Of a DNA stretch of 64,000 bases, positions 36,256 to 47,957 are shown in pieces. Under the pieces are notes generated by a model that saw only the letters and a list, made by a program, of their open reading frames with translations, searched no databases and had not been told where the DNA came from. Source of the DNA: Trema orientale (Eukaryota > Streptophyta > Magnoliopsida > Rosales > Cannabaceae). The DNA lies in assembly GCA_002914845.1 (NCBI GenBank), contig JXTC01000363.1:104032-168031 (forward strand), read 5' to 3'. Position numbers and translations under genes: made by a program. Numbering within the stretch: position 1 is the first letter of the stretch; each line of letters begins with the position of its first letter.

Positions 36256-39200
36256 GTGACTATGTGAGCTTAATATTAGTAATTAACGATGCACGTAGCG
36301 AGAATTATATTCCTCCTTTCATTTGTATGCCCATTCAGATATTGCTTTGGAGTGTTTCCCCTATGGATCACGACTAGCTACTGTACCACAGTCCAAACAG
36401 AATGGCTACATCTAATTTATTGTTCTCCTTAGATAGAACTTTTTGGTTTTGTTTTCTTTCTTTCGAATGGGGAAAATAATCAATCAATGAATTAATTATT
36501 GAGACTTTGCTTTGCTAAGATCGATATGGAGAATAGCATAGGAACTAGCTACGCAGTACGCCCGGGTCTCCAGGGTGTGGTGCGTATGCATCCATATGTT
36601 GCCTCATCATAACATTATTTAAGATGCTTTTGTCACTACCTAGCCACATCATGTTTGAATGCAAATTTGGAGTATTCGAACGTTAAAATTATTTTATACT
36701 TACTTATTTTGTTGATTAACATGGTTATGGCTAATTAGAGTACGTAACTGTACAAAAGCGTAATTATATATTCCGAATAAAATTATCCTCAAGATTATTT
36801 ATATGGTCATAAATTAAGGATAAAGTATAGTTCCTCTTATGATGCAAGTTTTGTTTGGAAGCATATGGATTCTCCTAATATCTAATGGCATTATGTGAAC
36901 TATTGAGGTACTCGAATTAATTACTTCAGTCTCCCTCTTATGCCAACTACCTCTTTCGGGTAATTAAACGTGGAAACATCATATGACCTTCCAGATCAAC
37001 TATACCCTTTTTATAATTATAACACAATTTTGATTTATCTATCATTGATTAGGCCCAATTCTGAAATATCAATTAGCCGAATCAACTGCATATGTATAAT
37101 TATAATTTTCCTGATTTGATAGATTAATATCAATTTCTATCCCATATTAGTTTCTATGATTCTAGCAGACATTCACAACAAATTATGATCAGCGTCTCAT
37201 GTAGATTTGATCCATTAATGATTGTTAGCAATGAAGGAAACATTATGTAGCTGTCTTAAGTGAAAGAATTAACTATAAAAGCAGGAAGCGATTACTCATC
37301 ACAAGTTGGTACAAACTAAGTATAAGCTAAGCCAAATCCATATATGTTGTTTGCATATTGCTACCATCATAACTGAAGGACTTAATTAATAATTATATAT
37401 ATATGTAACTGGTCATCTAGTTTTCTCTTTTAATCTTTTCTTGCTTACTAAATCTGAAAGCATGAGATAGCCACTCTGGCGAATATGCATCTTTTGAATC
37501 ATCTCATCTCAAAGATTAAAACAATTTAGGGGGAGTGTGGTGTCAATAGGCCTCATGCTTGAGACCAAAACGAAATCAAATCAAAGAGAGGGCTTTAACT
37601 CATAGTCTAATTTATACTAAACAAATGAAAAAATCTCTTCTGGGATATCCTCTCTACCACAACTTAATCATTGAAAAGACTAGATAAAAGAGAGAGAGCT
37701 CGTTCTAAAAGAAGAGAAAGGTACATCTCAAGGTGGGAAAAGGAAAAAATTTTCCCCAAGAGTCGCATAGTATATCTATATTTATTAAATTTTTTTTTTC
37801 CGAGATATATAAAGGGAAAGAGAGAAAGAAAGTCTTTTTGATCAGTGTATAAGCAAAAGAGAACAATTATGATTATGGTTAGGAACAGACTCAAATGGGT
37901 TGGATCCACCATAGACATCACTAGCCTTTTGCATCTTATTTGTTTTATCAAACTTATAATAATGAATCATGTCCATTTCCTTGTCTCAAAGTTTGTAAAA
38001 AAAGGCTCTTCATGTGTCCCCACAGATCTTGGCTGCTGGGTTCCACAAAATGGCTCCAAATCTTTCGAGGGTTGTGGCTTGTGGGCTGCTTTCTTGGGGG
38101 AAAAAGAAAATTTTTAAAAAGTTGCTAACTACTGATACTCAATATTTTGTGTGTATATATATATATATATAGTTTCATTGAACTGTATTTATCGTTTTGT
38201 TAAGTATTAATTACAATAAAGGTTCATCAATATCAATGAGTTAGGAAGGTGCTAAGTTGGAGCTTTTTGGTTGGACCACCACGGCTCCAACCCCCATCTT
38301 ACGCACCACATATAAAGAGCTAAAATCATCATTGACGACTTGGACCACTGCATAACTTCCAAAGGGGACTGGAGCCTGGAGGAAAAATATTAGAGTTTGC
38401 AGTTTGGCTGCCAATAAATTGATCATTAACAATATATTAACTAAACTATTGGAAAGTAAAAGAGAAAAATATTCTTGTTTTAATTAATAGGAAGTTCTAA
38501 ATAGACTGCTCTTTATGTTAGATACAACTAACTAAGATAAGATTAAAATTTTTTTAGCAAATTGCAAGACATAACATATTAATTATTACCTTGGTTATTG
38601 CATTGTTAATTTTGAAAAGGAACCATAAACAAAAACTAGTCCCACTAGTACTCTTTTCCTATCTAATCATTTTGACCAGTGCACTAGTAGCCTTCACCTG
38701 ATAATGTAATGCGCTTAGGTACTATATACTAGTACCACACCATATGACAACATTTATTATTGAAAGAAATGATATAGCCGTGACTCTATCTTATTATATA
38801 TTCGTGTTTTTTTCCTCCTTATACAGTCAATTAATATCTTCTCAGCAATATGCACACATATAATTGACCTGGTCAAAGGCTCGTCCCACCAATAAGAAAG
38901 TAAATGAAGGTTGTTTCCCTATATTCAATATGGTTCAGCTGGTTGTGAATAAATCGATCTGAATCACTGATCCACATTCTTTATTTTCTTGCCAACTAAT
39001 GCTTTAATTTCTTTCTGTCTTGATCTTGGTTCTGATACTTGAATTAGGCCCGATGAACTATAATATTGGTCAAACAGAACGCTGAATTAAGCTGCATTGC
39101 ACAACTTTTGTAATGCGAACATTTACATTCACTCACAGCTGGTTCATGATGACGTTTTGATTAATCATTCTTGTACTTCTTGCGTGAGTGTTCTACACAT

Positions 39201-39558
39201 ATATAAATATTTACGAATAATGGAGGGTTAGCTTGATTCTTGAATACTATAATTGTGTATTTATGGAAAAAGAAAGTGAAACTTGTAAGCTGTGCTCTTC
39301 TATTTATGTGTCTATGTCTATGCTTTTCCTCAAGCTTATTGAATGAAGATAAGACAAGATCATATACCATATAAGCTGAAACAGAAAAATGAAAAATCTA
39401 CACTAGTAGCTTCACAACTATATTCCCTTTCTTGATTATATAAGTTGCACACTTCATGCTATTCCAAAAAGAGAAAACAGTAAATCTTGAAGCAGTGAAT
39501 GAATGAAGCCCTATGAAAGGTTGTGCACATATTAGACATGTAGATATATATATATATA
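36256..39558. other. Gene-free region with one exon-like segment
   Basis: Apart from the exon-like segment listed at 38241-38375, I see nothing that supports a gene. The sequence is AT-rich, with a TA microsatellite near 38152-38171. Confidence 0.45.
38241..38375 (-). pseudogene. Orphan exon-like coding segment, function unknown
   Basis: On the - strand a good splice acceptor (TTTTTCCTCCAG, ending at 38376) is followed by 44 open codons and a TAA stop. The peptide starts APVPFGSYAVVQVVNDDF and ends PKSSNLAPS, with a balanced amino-acid composition unlike the low-complexity open stretches around it. I do not recognise the family and could not find upstream exons on the same strand between 38.4 and 39.5 kb. 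It may be the last exon of a decayed or unrecognised gene, a captured fragment, or chance. Confidence 0.3.
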
Positions 39559-39799
39559 GGTTACCAATAATTCAGTAGGTATTTTTTTTTTTAACCTATG
39601 TATTGGTATTTTTTTTTTAGCCGTTGGATTGGATCATCATCTAATGGTGATCTAACGGCTATAATGAGGTGCATGAAAATATATGCATCATTAATGCTAT
39701 TTTTCTGTCTTACTTTTTACTATAAAAAAATATGCATAATAAATTGTCATTAGTCAAAATGATGTCTATGTATAGGTTAAAAAAAAATAACTGGTGCCC
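39559..39799. mobile_element. (TA)n-flanked MITE, copy B
   Basis: It starts GGTTACCAATAATTCAGTAG right after a TATATATA run and ends ACTGGTGCCC before CATATATG. It carries the same internal AGCCGTTGG..TGATCTAACGGCT palindrome and the same A/T runs as copies A and C. The right TIR is slightly shortened. Confidence 0.8.
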
Positions 39800-39812
39800 A
39801 TATATGCTATTA

Positions 39813-39974
39813 GTTTGGTGGTTGACCAAAAAAATTTAATGCTGTTTATTAGCATCAAAAAAATTTAATGCTATCACTAATTTTTTTTAGTATCCATTTA
39901 TGGTTACAAAAAAATTGAAACCATTGATAAGTCATCCATACATATATATTTTTTTTTTTGGTCAACCACCAAAC
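39813..39974. mobile_element. Small TIR element with TA flanks
   Basis: The ends are perfect inverted repeats, GTTTGGTGGTTGACCAAAAA on the left and its complement on the right, about 22 bases long. A TA dinucleotide flanks each end (39811-39812 and 39975-39976), as in Tc1/mariner-type insertions, although a 2-base duplication is weak evidence. The interior has a repeated AAAAAAATTTAATGCT block. It abuts copy B on its left. Confidence 0.75.
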
Positions 39975-40095
39975 TAATCACCACTGTAGAATATAAATCT
40001 AATGGATTAAACTATTGTAACTATCCATGGGTAAATATTGTTGTAACCATTTAAACCAAATCCATATATGTATAATATATCCATTTACGTATGTA

Positions 40096-40225
40096 TAAGC
40101 CACGGATGTAGTCCTCTCGAGGGGACCAGTCCCGTTTATAGTTTAGCTAACATAAGTCATATTTTAACCAATCTGTGTTGGCCCAAAAACGAGATTAGTT
40201 CCGCCAATGGGACTACATCCATGCC
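40096..40225. mobile_element. Short hAT-like MITE remnant
   Basis: The sub-terminal repeats CGGATGTAGTCC (left) and GGACTACATCC (right) are inverted. The 8-base sequence CGTATGTA occurs at 40088-40095 and 40226-40233, directly outside the element. The extreme termini are less well matched than the sub-terminal block, so assignment to hAT rests mainly on the 8-bp duplication. Confidence 0.6.
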
Positions 40226-41477
40226 CGTATGTACATATATCTATTCATATCTACGTACATTACATATGTTGATAAAACAAAGGTTTAGTGCTACAAGAGT
40301 ATGTCACATATTTATTGTATTTAAAACTTTACACAATTAGAAATACCGTTGAACCGTTTAATTAATCCTATGCTCTTCCTACATACTAGAGTCTATGTAC
40401 TCTATTATTTTAGGCAAAGTATCCAGAACCAGATTTTCATTCAGGAGACCTATAGTTTTGAAGATTAAAAAGTATTAAATATGGGGTCAACCTGTTATAA
40501 ATGTTTCAGAAAGTTAGCAAAAATAACAATTCGACATAAGAGTACTAGTTAATAGCTGATTATGATTATCTAATCCTTTATTAGCTTCTATAGCATACAA
40601 ATGATATATACAATGAATTTCATCAATCATAGGCCACCCCTTTTTTCCAATACAAATCATAACATATGCTTCTACCAACCAAAAAGGTTATATAGCTCTC
40701 CACAATTTGGTTCCCAATAATAGACTTACAAGTGGCACCAGTATCTACATTCACCCGGGGCATGGACAAGCAAACCCTGGTCTAGGGCCCCTGTTCGTAC
40801 CATAAGAAGTGTAAGCCCTACCTCATGCAAACGTTAATTTTGCAAAAGCTTTTTTTTGCCCAAATTTTGCCTTTTTGTTTGCAATATTTATGTGTGGTCA
40901 CGCTCATGGGTCTGTTTGTACGCTTAAGCTTCCTATTTTCACGCGGGTGACAAGCTTGTAATAGGTTAATAGCTCAGCCTCATGATTATGAATATGATGT
41001 CTAATAGTTTGCCTAACTGACCTATTTAGTATTTTTCCTTGGCCTGAGTAGGTTAATATTCCTCGCCAAACAGTCCTTTTACCCCAGCAACCAGCTAGCG
41101 CCTAGCGGTACTAGTTCTACATGGTCTATTTCTATTCTGTAATAATAGCTGCATTTTTAGAAGCTTACATAAGCAGAACCCAAAATAGGCTTGGAATGAC
41201 ATTATGGGTACCAAAGTTAGCAAAATACTAAATGGTAATTAAAAGACCGATTATATGGATGGTGTATGTTCATTTTTTTTTGTTTCTTTATGAAATGTAT
41301 ATTATAAAATTTGACGTAAAAATACATGAACATTAAATATTTGTAAATTTTTTTTTTTGAGTAAAATATTTGTAAATTTATTAATACTTGTATTATAAGT
41401 TTAAAAAGTACATGCACAAAAAACGTTACTAAAAGTACAAATTTTCATAAATATATTACATTTGCCATTTGTTTATA

Positions 41478-41809
41478 GGGTTACTGCAAAAAAAATAAAT
41501 AAACCGAATTATGGTGTTTTGTAATTTCAAATTTATCTTTTGATTTGTGCAAAATTATATCTCCGTATTTAAAATTTTTACAAATTTCTACCCTTTGTGG
41601 ACAAATTAACATATGAATTTCTTACTTAATTAACACGGAATCCGAATTAGTGATATCTTATTTCTACTAACAATCACTTAAAATCTACGGAAAATAACTT
41701 AAAACCGTGAGCACAAATCACCCAAATTATACTTAGAAAAGAGTAATTTGTGGAAATTTTAAATGTCATAGTTCAAAGCAATTTTTTTTTTTTTTTACAA
41801 TTTAACCTT
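41478..41809. mobile_element. Mutator-like MITE, GGGTTACTGC family
   Basis: The left end reads GGGTTACTGCAAAAAAAATA and the right end, reverse-complemented, begins AAGGTTAAATTGTAAAAAAA. A 10-base duplication, TTTGTTTATA, flanks it at 41468-41477 and 41810-41819. The interior is homologous to the elements at 34135 and 45526. Confidence 0.8.
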
Positions 41810-41819
41810 TTTGTTTATA

Positions 41820-44800
41820 TGATTGATCTTAAATATTATATAGTAACTAGGGAAAATCGACTAAATATTAATTACTTCAAACAAAAGTTGAGCAATACTT
41901 AATAAATAGAAAACAAAACAAAAATAGTGGCATAAAAATGAAATGAATTTGGAAGACAAATAAAAAATTAGATTAAAGAAAATGTAATTGATCGTAAAGG
42001 ATTTATATGGCCGAAAATTTTACGTGTATTATGTATTTGTGTGGATAATAAATTTTTAGTGAAAAATACGAATATTTCTACGTACGCATTTTTATTCGAT
42101 AGAATATTTGTATATAACACATGAAAATAAAGACCTAACAAAATATTTTAAAAATATATATATTAACAAACAGAGACCAACATTTTCTTTCATTAATTTT
42201 TTTGGACTTGAAAGAGTTAACATGTTTCTTTCAATAAACAGGACGTGATTTGTGCTTGACAAGGTCGAGCGCTTAATATAAATAATAAGACTCATACCAA
42301 TTACGAATATGGCATGCGTGGGACCTTAAAATCCATTCAATTTGATATCAATACCGACTTCTAGAGTAGTGTCGTAACTCGTATGAGTAAAAACAACTTT
42401 GCTACAGAATTCATTATGCACCAACTTTAACATGTATAGTATCACATTGAATAATTTATATATTTTTTAGGGAAGAAAATTAGAAAAGCTTTTACATCCA
42501 TAATTAAAAAGTAAACTTTTTTGAGTAAATTTCACTCTATATTTTTAAGCTTTTTGCAATTTGATTTGAATCCAAAAATGGGAAAACAAAATAATGTTTC
42601 CAAAAGAATTTGCACTGGATAACAGCTAGATAGCCAAGTCGAAAATCATGATACATATAATGTTCAAGTCCGGCCCCGGAACACAATTATAGCCCACCCT
42701 ATGAATTTTTAACCTTTTACTATGTAAGAGAGAGAGAGAGAGAGAATCAAATTAGTGGTAGGTGGTCGTTGTAACATTGGTTAGGTGTCATATTATGTAA
42801 GAAACCAAACCAAAATGACAATAATTAACACAATGAATCCTTCTTTGACATTTTCATGATCGATCGGCTATTACTGTAATGCCCTAGACTGACATTCATC
42901 ATGCCTTTCTCCGACATGATGAATTAAGTGCACTTCCACGAAATGCTACACCCATCAAACTTTGTTTTCTTCCCGAAAAATAATAACAACTATAGTAAGA
43001 AAGTTTCAAGGAAACTATAATAAGAAAATTAATGGAAATAAATGTTTCCACCTTCCATGCAATAGTCGTTAATTTTGTGTATTGTTTGATTCTTAAATAT
43101 ATTATTTGTATGCACTTATATATATATAAATAGTGAATTAACATTTTAGAACTATCAAATTTTTGTTCGGAACTATTAGGACTCTATATGTTATGAATTT
43201 ATAATGTTTTGATAAAACATGTTCAGACAACAACAAAATTTTGGATAAAGTTGTAAAAATTTAAAAAATTGTTATATACTAGCTAGCAATCTCCCATTTT
43301 GCACTGCTTTGGTACATGTTCATGCATATATATATATATATATATGGTCAAAGGAGACAAATCCATAATTAATGGGGATATAAACAAATCCTTCAAAATT
43401 AATTGTATTGTAGTTCCTAGAAGTTTATTCCCTTAAAGATAAAGTGATAAACACTAAATAAACAGTAGAAATTAAAAGAGTGGGTGGGTTTCCACTGACA
43501 CCGTATTCGACAATAATCTATGTTTGGGAATAAAATTAAACAGTAAATATTTGTGCAGCGTGGCGCAGCCAAGTTTGAAAAAATGTCGCATTACATTACA
43601 TGTATGAGTCAAATTCTTTCTCGACTCCAAACCGAAGCAATCTTTGTGGGGTTTTTGATTATCTCCCAGTTAAATTAAGTCTCTTTATTACCATCAACAT
43701 TTTGGTGATCCCTTTTTGAACCTTTATCAATTGATCACAACGAATATTAAAACATAGAAATTACAAGGGCCACATACGGATATCATGAACTGTATAGTTA
43801 ATACTAGTACTCATTATTAAAATTAGAGATGCGCTGAAATTTGTTTCGTCAATTGCTTTTTTTTTTCCCCTAATTAAATTTCGTTCACAACGAAATAGTT
43901 ATTTCTATAAGGTGATAAAAATACGAAAATAGTTATAAATTAGGGACATGTATACTAATTCGTAACCTAAAGAATCACATGTAATGGAAAAATATTCAAA
44001 AGGGAATTAGAAGAAAATAAAATGAAGAATTATTTATTCCCAATAGTACTAATAACATTAGAGATTTCCAAAAAATTGTCTGATAATATGTAAATAAACA
44101 CATAAATAAGTAGGAAAAATAAATATTTTCATAATTTTATTTTAATTACGTGCTATTATAGATTAGTAATAGTAAACATGTTTTAGTTGTATTCTCAAAA
44201 AAATCGAAAAATAATGTTGAACTTCGCTACTAATGATGATCGACAATGACAGAAGAGTCATCTTTTCCCCCCTATTTAAAGTTAAAATGAGGGAAAATAT
44301 GGGAGGTAAATGAAACGTGTAAAAGTAAAATACAATTAAGCACATACCATTTGAGATAAGTACTTGAACTACTCCTAATCTAGCTAGCGTCAGCTCACTT
44401 ATATATGTATTTCCTCTCATTACTCCTTAATTAGTGGTTTAACTTCAATTCAATCTCATGTCATGGGCCAAGGCTTCATCATTTTATATTGAGCTTCAAA
44501 ATTACTCAATTTTGCTCCAATTAAGAATGACCTAGTTGCTTTTAGAGCGTCCATATCATTATTTGTTTATAATTAATTACCCATGTCTTTCCACTTATTA
44601 AATGTGACAATTATGTCGTTTATAAATATGCTANAAAAAAAAAAAAAAAGAATTGCTACCAGACTCTGCAACTAAGTTAGCATCGTATTAAAGTTTAAAA
44701 CCAAGATGTGGGTCACTCTTTTCTATTTCTTTTCAATTTCGAATCTCCCTTAAATTTAGCTCACCTAACCTTATGCCCATAAACACACCAATTAAATAGG

Positions 44801-45514
44801 TTCCAAATCGAGTTGGTGAAATCTAAATGTTACCCTCAACAACTTGGATCCCATATTCATTTAGGAACCTTGTTAGAAAGATCAAAGTCAAAATAATAGA
44901 CATTACTCTCCGGAGCTACATTCTGACATCTCCCTTCCTCTCATAAAAATTTTTACCTCAATTTTTCCTGCTTAAAAGAAAATGAAAAAAAAAAAAACTT
45001 CAACATATTTATAAGTTTATAGCTAGAACAAGTTGAGAAATTAAAGATATTGAAAGTGACTATACTACTACGAGGGCACTGCTGGCAGTTATTTAATTCG
45101 GAGCACAAGATTTACGTGGTGGAGCTAACACATTCATTCTATTGAGCTCCACTCTTCCATATTTTGAACACTTTCTCGTTATATGAAATACAAGGACTAA
45201 AATTGTTAAATCCTTCAATTCAAGAGGTGAACTGCAAATTTGTGAAAGAGAGGGACTGATGCTGATAATGTTTAAAACCTTCGAATAAATAGTCACCGCT
45301 TTCAAACTAGTTGGTTGTCGTTTTGTCAAACTAGTCAGCAATAGATGACTGAAGCGCGCGTGGGCCTGATGTGTCCTTACTCCTCAGTGTGGCATTGGGA
45401 ACCCACACGTATATATCCCAACCCGAAATTGACCAAGATATTTTTTTGGGATAATAAAATTTCTTTTTTTTTTTCAAGAGAAAAAAAAAAAAAGAAAACC
45501 AATTGCCTTTGGCA
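41820..45514. other. Gene-free AT-rich region
   Basis: I find no supported gene. There is a GA microsatellite near 42727-42746 and TA runs near 43326-43346. One unresolved base lies near 44633 at the start of an A run. Around 45340-45430 the sequence is briefly more GC-rich, but there is no recognisable product. Confidence 0.45.
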
Positions 45515-45525
45515 TTTTTGTAAAA

Positions 45526-46214
45526 GAGATAACTAAAGAAAATACCTTCAAGTATGTTTATGCAATTTTAGATAAAATTAATTTTAGATTTTAAATCTCT
45601 GTAAATTTTGTACATTTTATGTATAAATTAGATAAGGGATAATTGCGAAAAAATACCCTCATGTTTGGATATTCTGTAATTTAAACCCTGAAGTTTGGAT
45701 TCCGCAAAATAATATCCTGAGATTACGAATTTCTGAAAATTAATACCCTGTGTTGATTTTTAACTGATAAAATACAATAATATCTTCAAAATTAAGATGA
45801 ATAATATGGATTAATCTAGTTTTAATAGAGAAGATTATTATTTTTTTGTTCCTAAAATTGGTCAAAAAATCTGTCCAGACTATTAATTTTCAGAAATTCT
45901 TAATCTCAAGGTATTATTTTGCAGAGTTTAAATTGTAGAACACCCAAACTTCAGGGTATTTGTTTTGCAGTTATCCCAATTAGATAATATATACTAGTTG
46001 TTTTAAGTTATTTTCAATAAATTTATTGTGTTTGTCGATAGGAATAAAATATCTTCAAAATAGAATTTAATGAGAAATTTGTTAGTTAATTTAAATACAA
46101 AAAAGTACACATTTGCAGAACTTTGAAATGTAAAAATAATATTTTGTACAAATTAAAAGATAAGGTTAAATTTGCAGAAAGACTATAGTTCAACATATTT
46201 TTATGCAGATAACC
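45526..46214. mobile_element. Mutator-like MITE interrupted by a second MITE
   Basis: The left end reads GAGATAACTAAAGAAAATAC and the right end, reverse-complemented, reads GGTTATCTGCATAAAAATAT. An 11-base duplication, TTTTTGTAAAA, flanks it at 45515-45525 and 46215-46225. Removing the inner element and one copy of its target duplication leaves about 337 bp, the size of the related copies at 34135 and 41478. Confidence 0.85.
45636..45977. mobile_element. Inner Mutator-like MITE nested in another MITE
   Basis: The ends are inverted: GGGATAATTGCGAAAAAATA on the left and, reverse-complemented, GGGATAACTGCAAAACAAAT on the right, with ACCCT and a TTTGG block following on both sides. A perfect 10-base duplication, AATTAGATAA, flanks it at 45626-45635 and 45978-45987. 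It lies wholly within the older element at 45526-46214, so it inserted later. Confidence 0.92.
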
Positions 46215-46235
46215 TTTTTGTAAAAAAAACTTCAT

Positions 46236-46606
46236 TTTTTTATTAATATCAAATAAAATCTTTATTTATGTTTTTCTATCAAATCTCATTGAATTCACAT
46301 CTACGATCAAAATTAAAGTTTAAAATTATTACAATAACATATTTACTCTTTAAAATTGTCGATTAATTGTCATATAAAGAAACATCGGAAAAAGAACCAT
46401 CTAGACCAATAAATGGTCTGTAATATTTCAAAAATCTAATTATGGCAATATTTGAAAACAAAATTTATGATTTTTTCTAACTAATATGTTGTCTGATTTT
46501 AAAATATAAAAACTTTATTCTTAAAAAATTTTAACTTAAATTTTAAGTAAATTTGGTGAGATTTTATAAAAACACACAAATACAAAGTTTTATCTAATAT
46601 TAATAA
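46236..46606. repeat. Long-TIR non-autonomous element, copy 2 of 2
   Basis: The left arm TTTTTATTAATATCAAATAA and the reverse complement of the right arm, TTTTTATTAATATTAGATAA, stay similar for about 80 bases. Internal blocks match the copy at 219-558. It begins about 20 bases after the nested MITE pair. The target duplication is not clear. Confidence 0.6.
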
Positions 46607-47219
46607 AAATGTGTTTCTTTTTAAATTTTTACACAAAAAGCTAAAACTTATTGTTTTTTTTTTTTGGATATTGTCCCGCAAACAATAACTCATCCTTTTC
46701 GTTTATCTTAAAAAAATTGTAGTGTTTTTTAAGAGGAAAAAATCGATTTTTTTAATTTTAAAAAAATTATACAAGATTATAGAATTCCATGGATTTTGGA
46801 GATTCACGTGCATCGAGAAAAATGTTTGAAAAAGAACAGGTTTGGGAACAACGTGACAACTTTCGATTCTATGCTTTGTATTGTTTTGTTTCCTTGTTTT
46901 TTTTTTTATTTTCTTTTTACTTTTCCATTTCCGACTTTCTCGATCGTATAAGTCATGTAGAACAATATCTTTTTGCTGTTGTTTTGATAAACTCACTTGG
47001 GGTTTGGTTCCGTCTCCATCTCATATAGTTCGACCTTTTTCTGAAATCTCACTGTTGCTTCTCTCCACAAAATACAGAAGCACATATATATATATATATA
47101 TAAAATAATATTGAATTATATATAAAATCTGCATGGGAATATTAATATAGTAGTTGATGTTGTCAATCAAGTTACGTATATAAAAAGTTTTTAATTTCTC
47201 TGAACATACAGAGTTCTCA

Positions 47220-47221
<2 letters not shown>

Positions 47222-47308
<87 letters not shown>
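47222..47308. repeat. (TA)n microsatellite, about 43 units
   Basis: An uninterrupted TA run of about 87 bases directly abuts the left end of MITE copy A, and a shorter TA run abuts the right end. It is the longest pure microsatellite in the window. Confidence 0.95.
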
Positions 47309-47310
<2 letters not shown>

Positions 47311-47553
47311 TTGCGAATCCAGTAGGTATTTTTTTTTTTTTTACTTATGTGTAGGTATTTTTTTTTAGCCGTTGGATCATCGTTTAATGGTGATCTAACG
47401 GCTATAATTAACTACATAAAAAGACATGCATCATTAATACTATTTCTCTCTCCTACTTTTTATAATAAAAAAATGTGTAAAATTTTTTTTCATTGGCCCA
47501 ATTGATACCTATGCATAGGTAAAAAAAAAAAAATACCTACTGAATTGGTGCCC
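47309..47553. mobile_element. (TA)n-flanked MITE, copy A
   Basis: The left end GGTTGCGAATCCAGTAGGTA and the reverse-complemented right end GGGCACCAATTCAGTAGGTA are inverted repeats extending about 50 bases through T runs and an ACCTATG(T/C)ATAGGTA-like block. The interior has the AGCCGTTGGATCA..TGATCTAACGGCT palindrome. Pure TA microsatellites flank both sides, as in the other copies. Confidence 0.88.
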
Positions 47554-47773
47554 ATATATATATATATAGGTTGATATAAATATCTTTGAATCATAGCTCG
47601 AATTCAACTCTAAAACTGAACGTATCACATTTATGTTTAGGCTTTTGAATATATAAGAAAAAGCCAAACTAAGTCAATCCGGTGTTAGTCAGTAATAATT
47701 TTCACATTTGCGTTATAGTTATATGCTACACTATATACTTAATGATGTGGCTGCTAGCTATAGTAATGTTTTG

Positions 47774-47957
47774 GAGCAATGCTATGGGGCACCAGTGGTG
47801 CCCAGCACCACAATGACATGTCTGTTTGTCACTGGATGATTTAATTAATAAACTGAGTCCCACATGGACCCTACTTAAATTATAATTATGATTAGTCAGT
47901 GACAGACTGACACATCACTGTGGTGCTGGACACCACTGGTGCCCTATAGCATTATTC
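47774..47957. mobile_element. Short MITE with 60-bp TIRs and 9-bp duplication
   Basis: The left arm reads GAGCAATGCTATGGGGCACC and the right arm, reverse-complemented, GAATAATGCTATAGGGCACC, staying alike through a CAGCACCAC block for about 60 bases. The flanks carry a perfect 9-base duplication, AATGTTTTG (47765-47773 and 47958-47966). No coding potential. The duplication length points to Mutator-like transposition. Confidence 0.9.

Noticed and set aside
44240-44265. Partial match to miR156 (TGACAGAAGAG)
   Set aside because: Only the first half matches and there is no hairpin partner.
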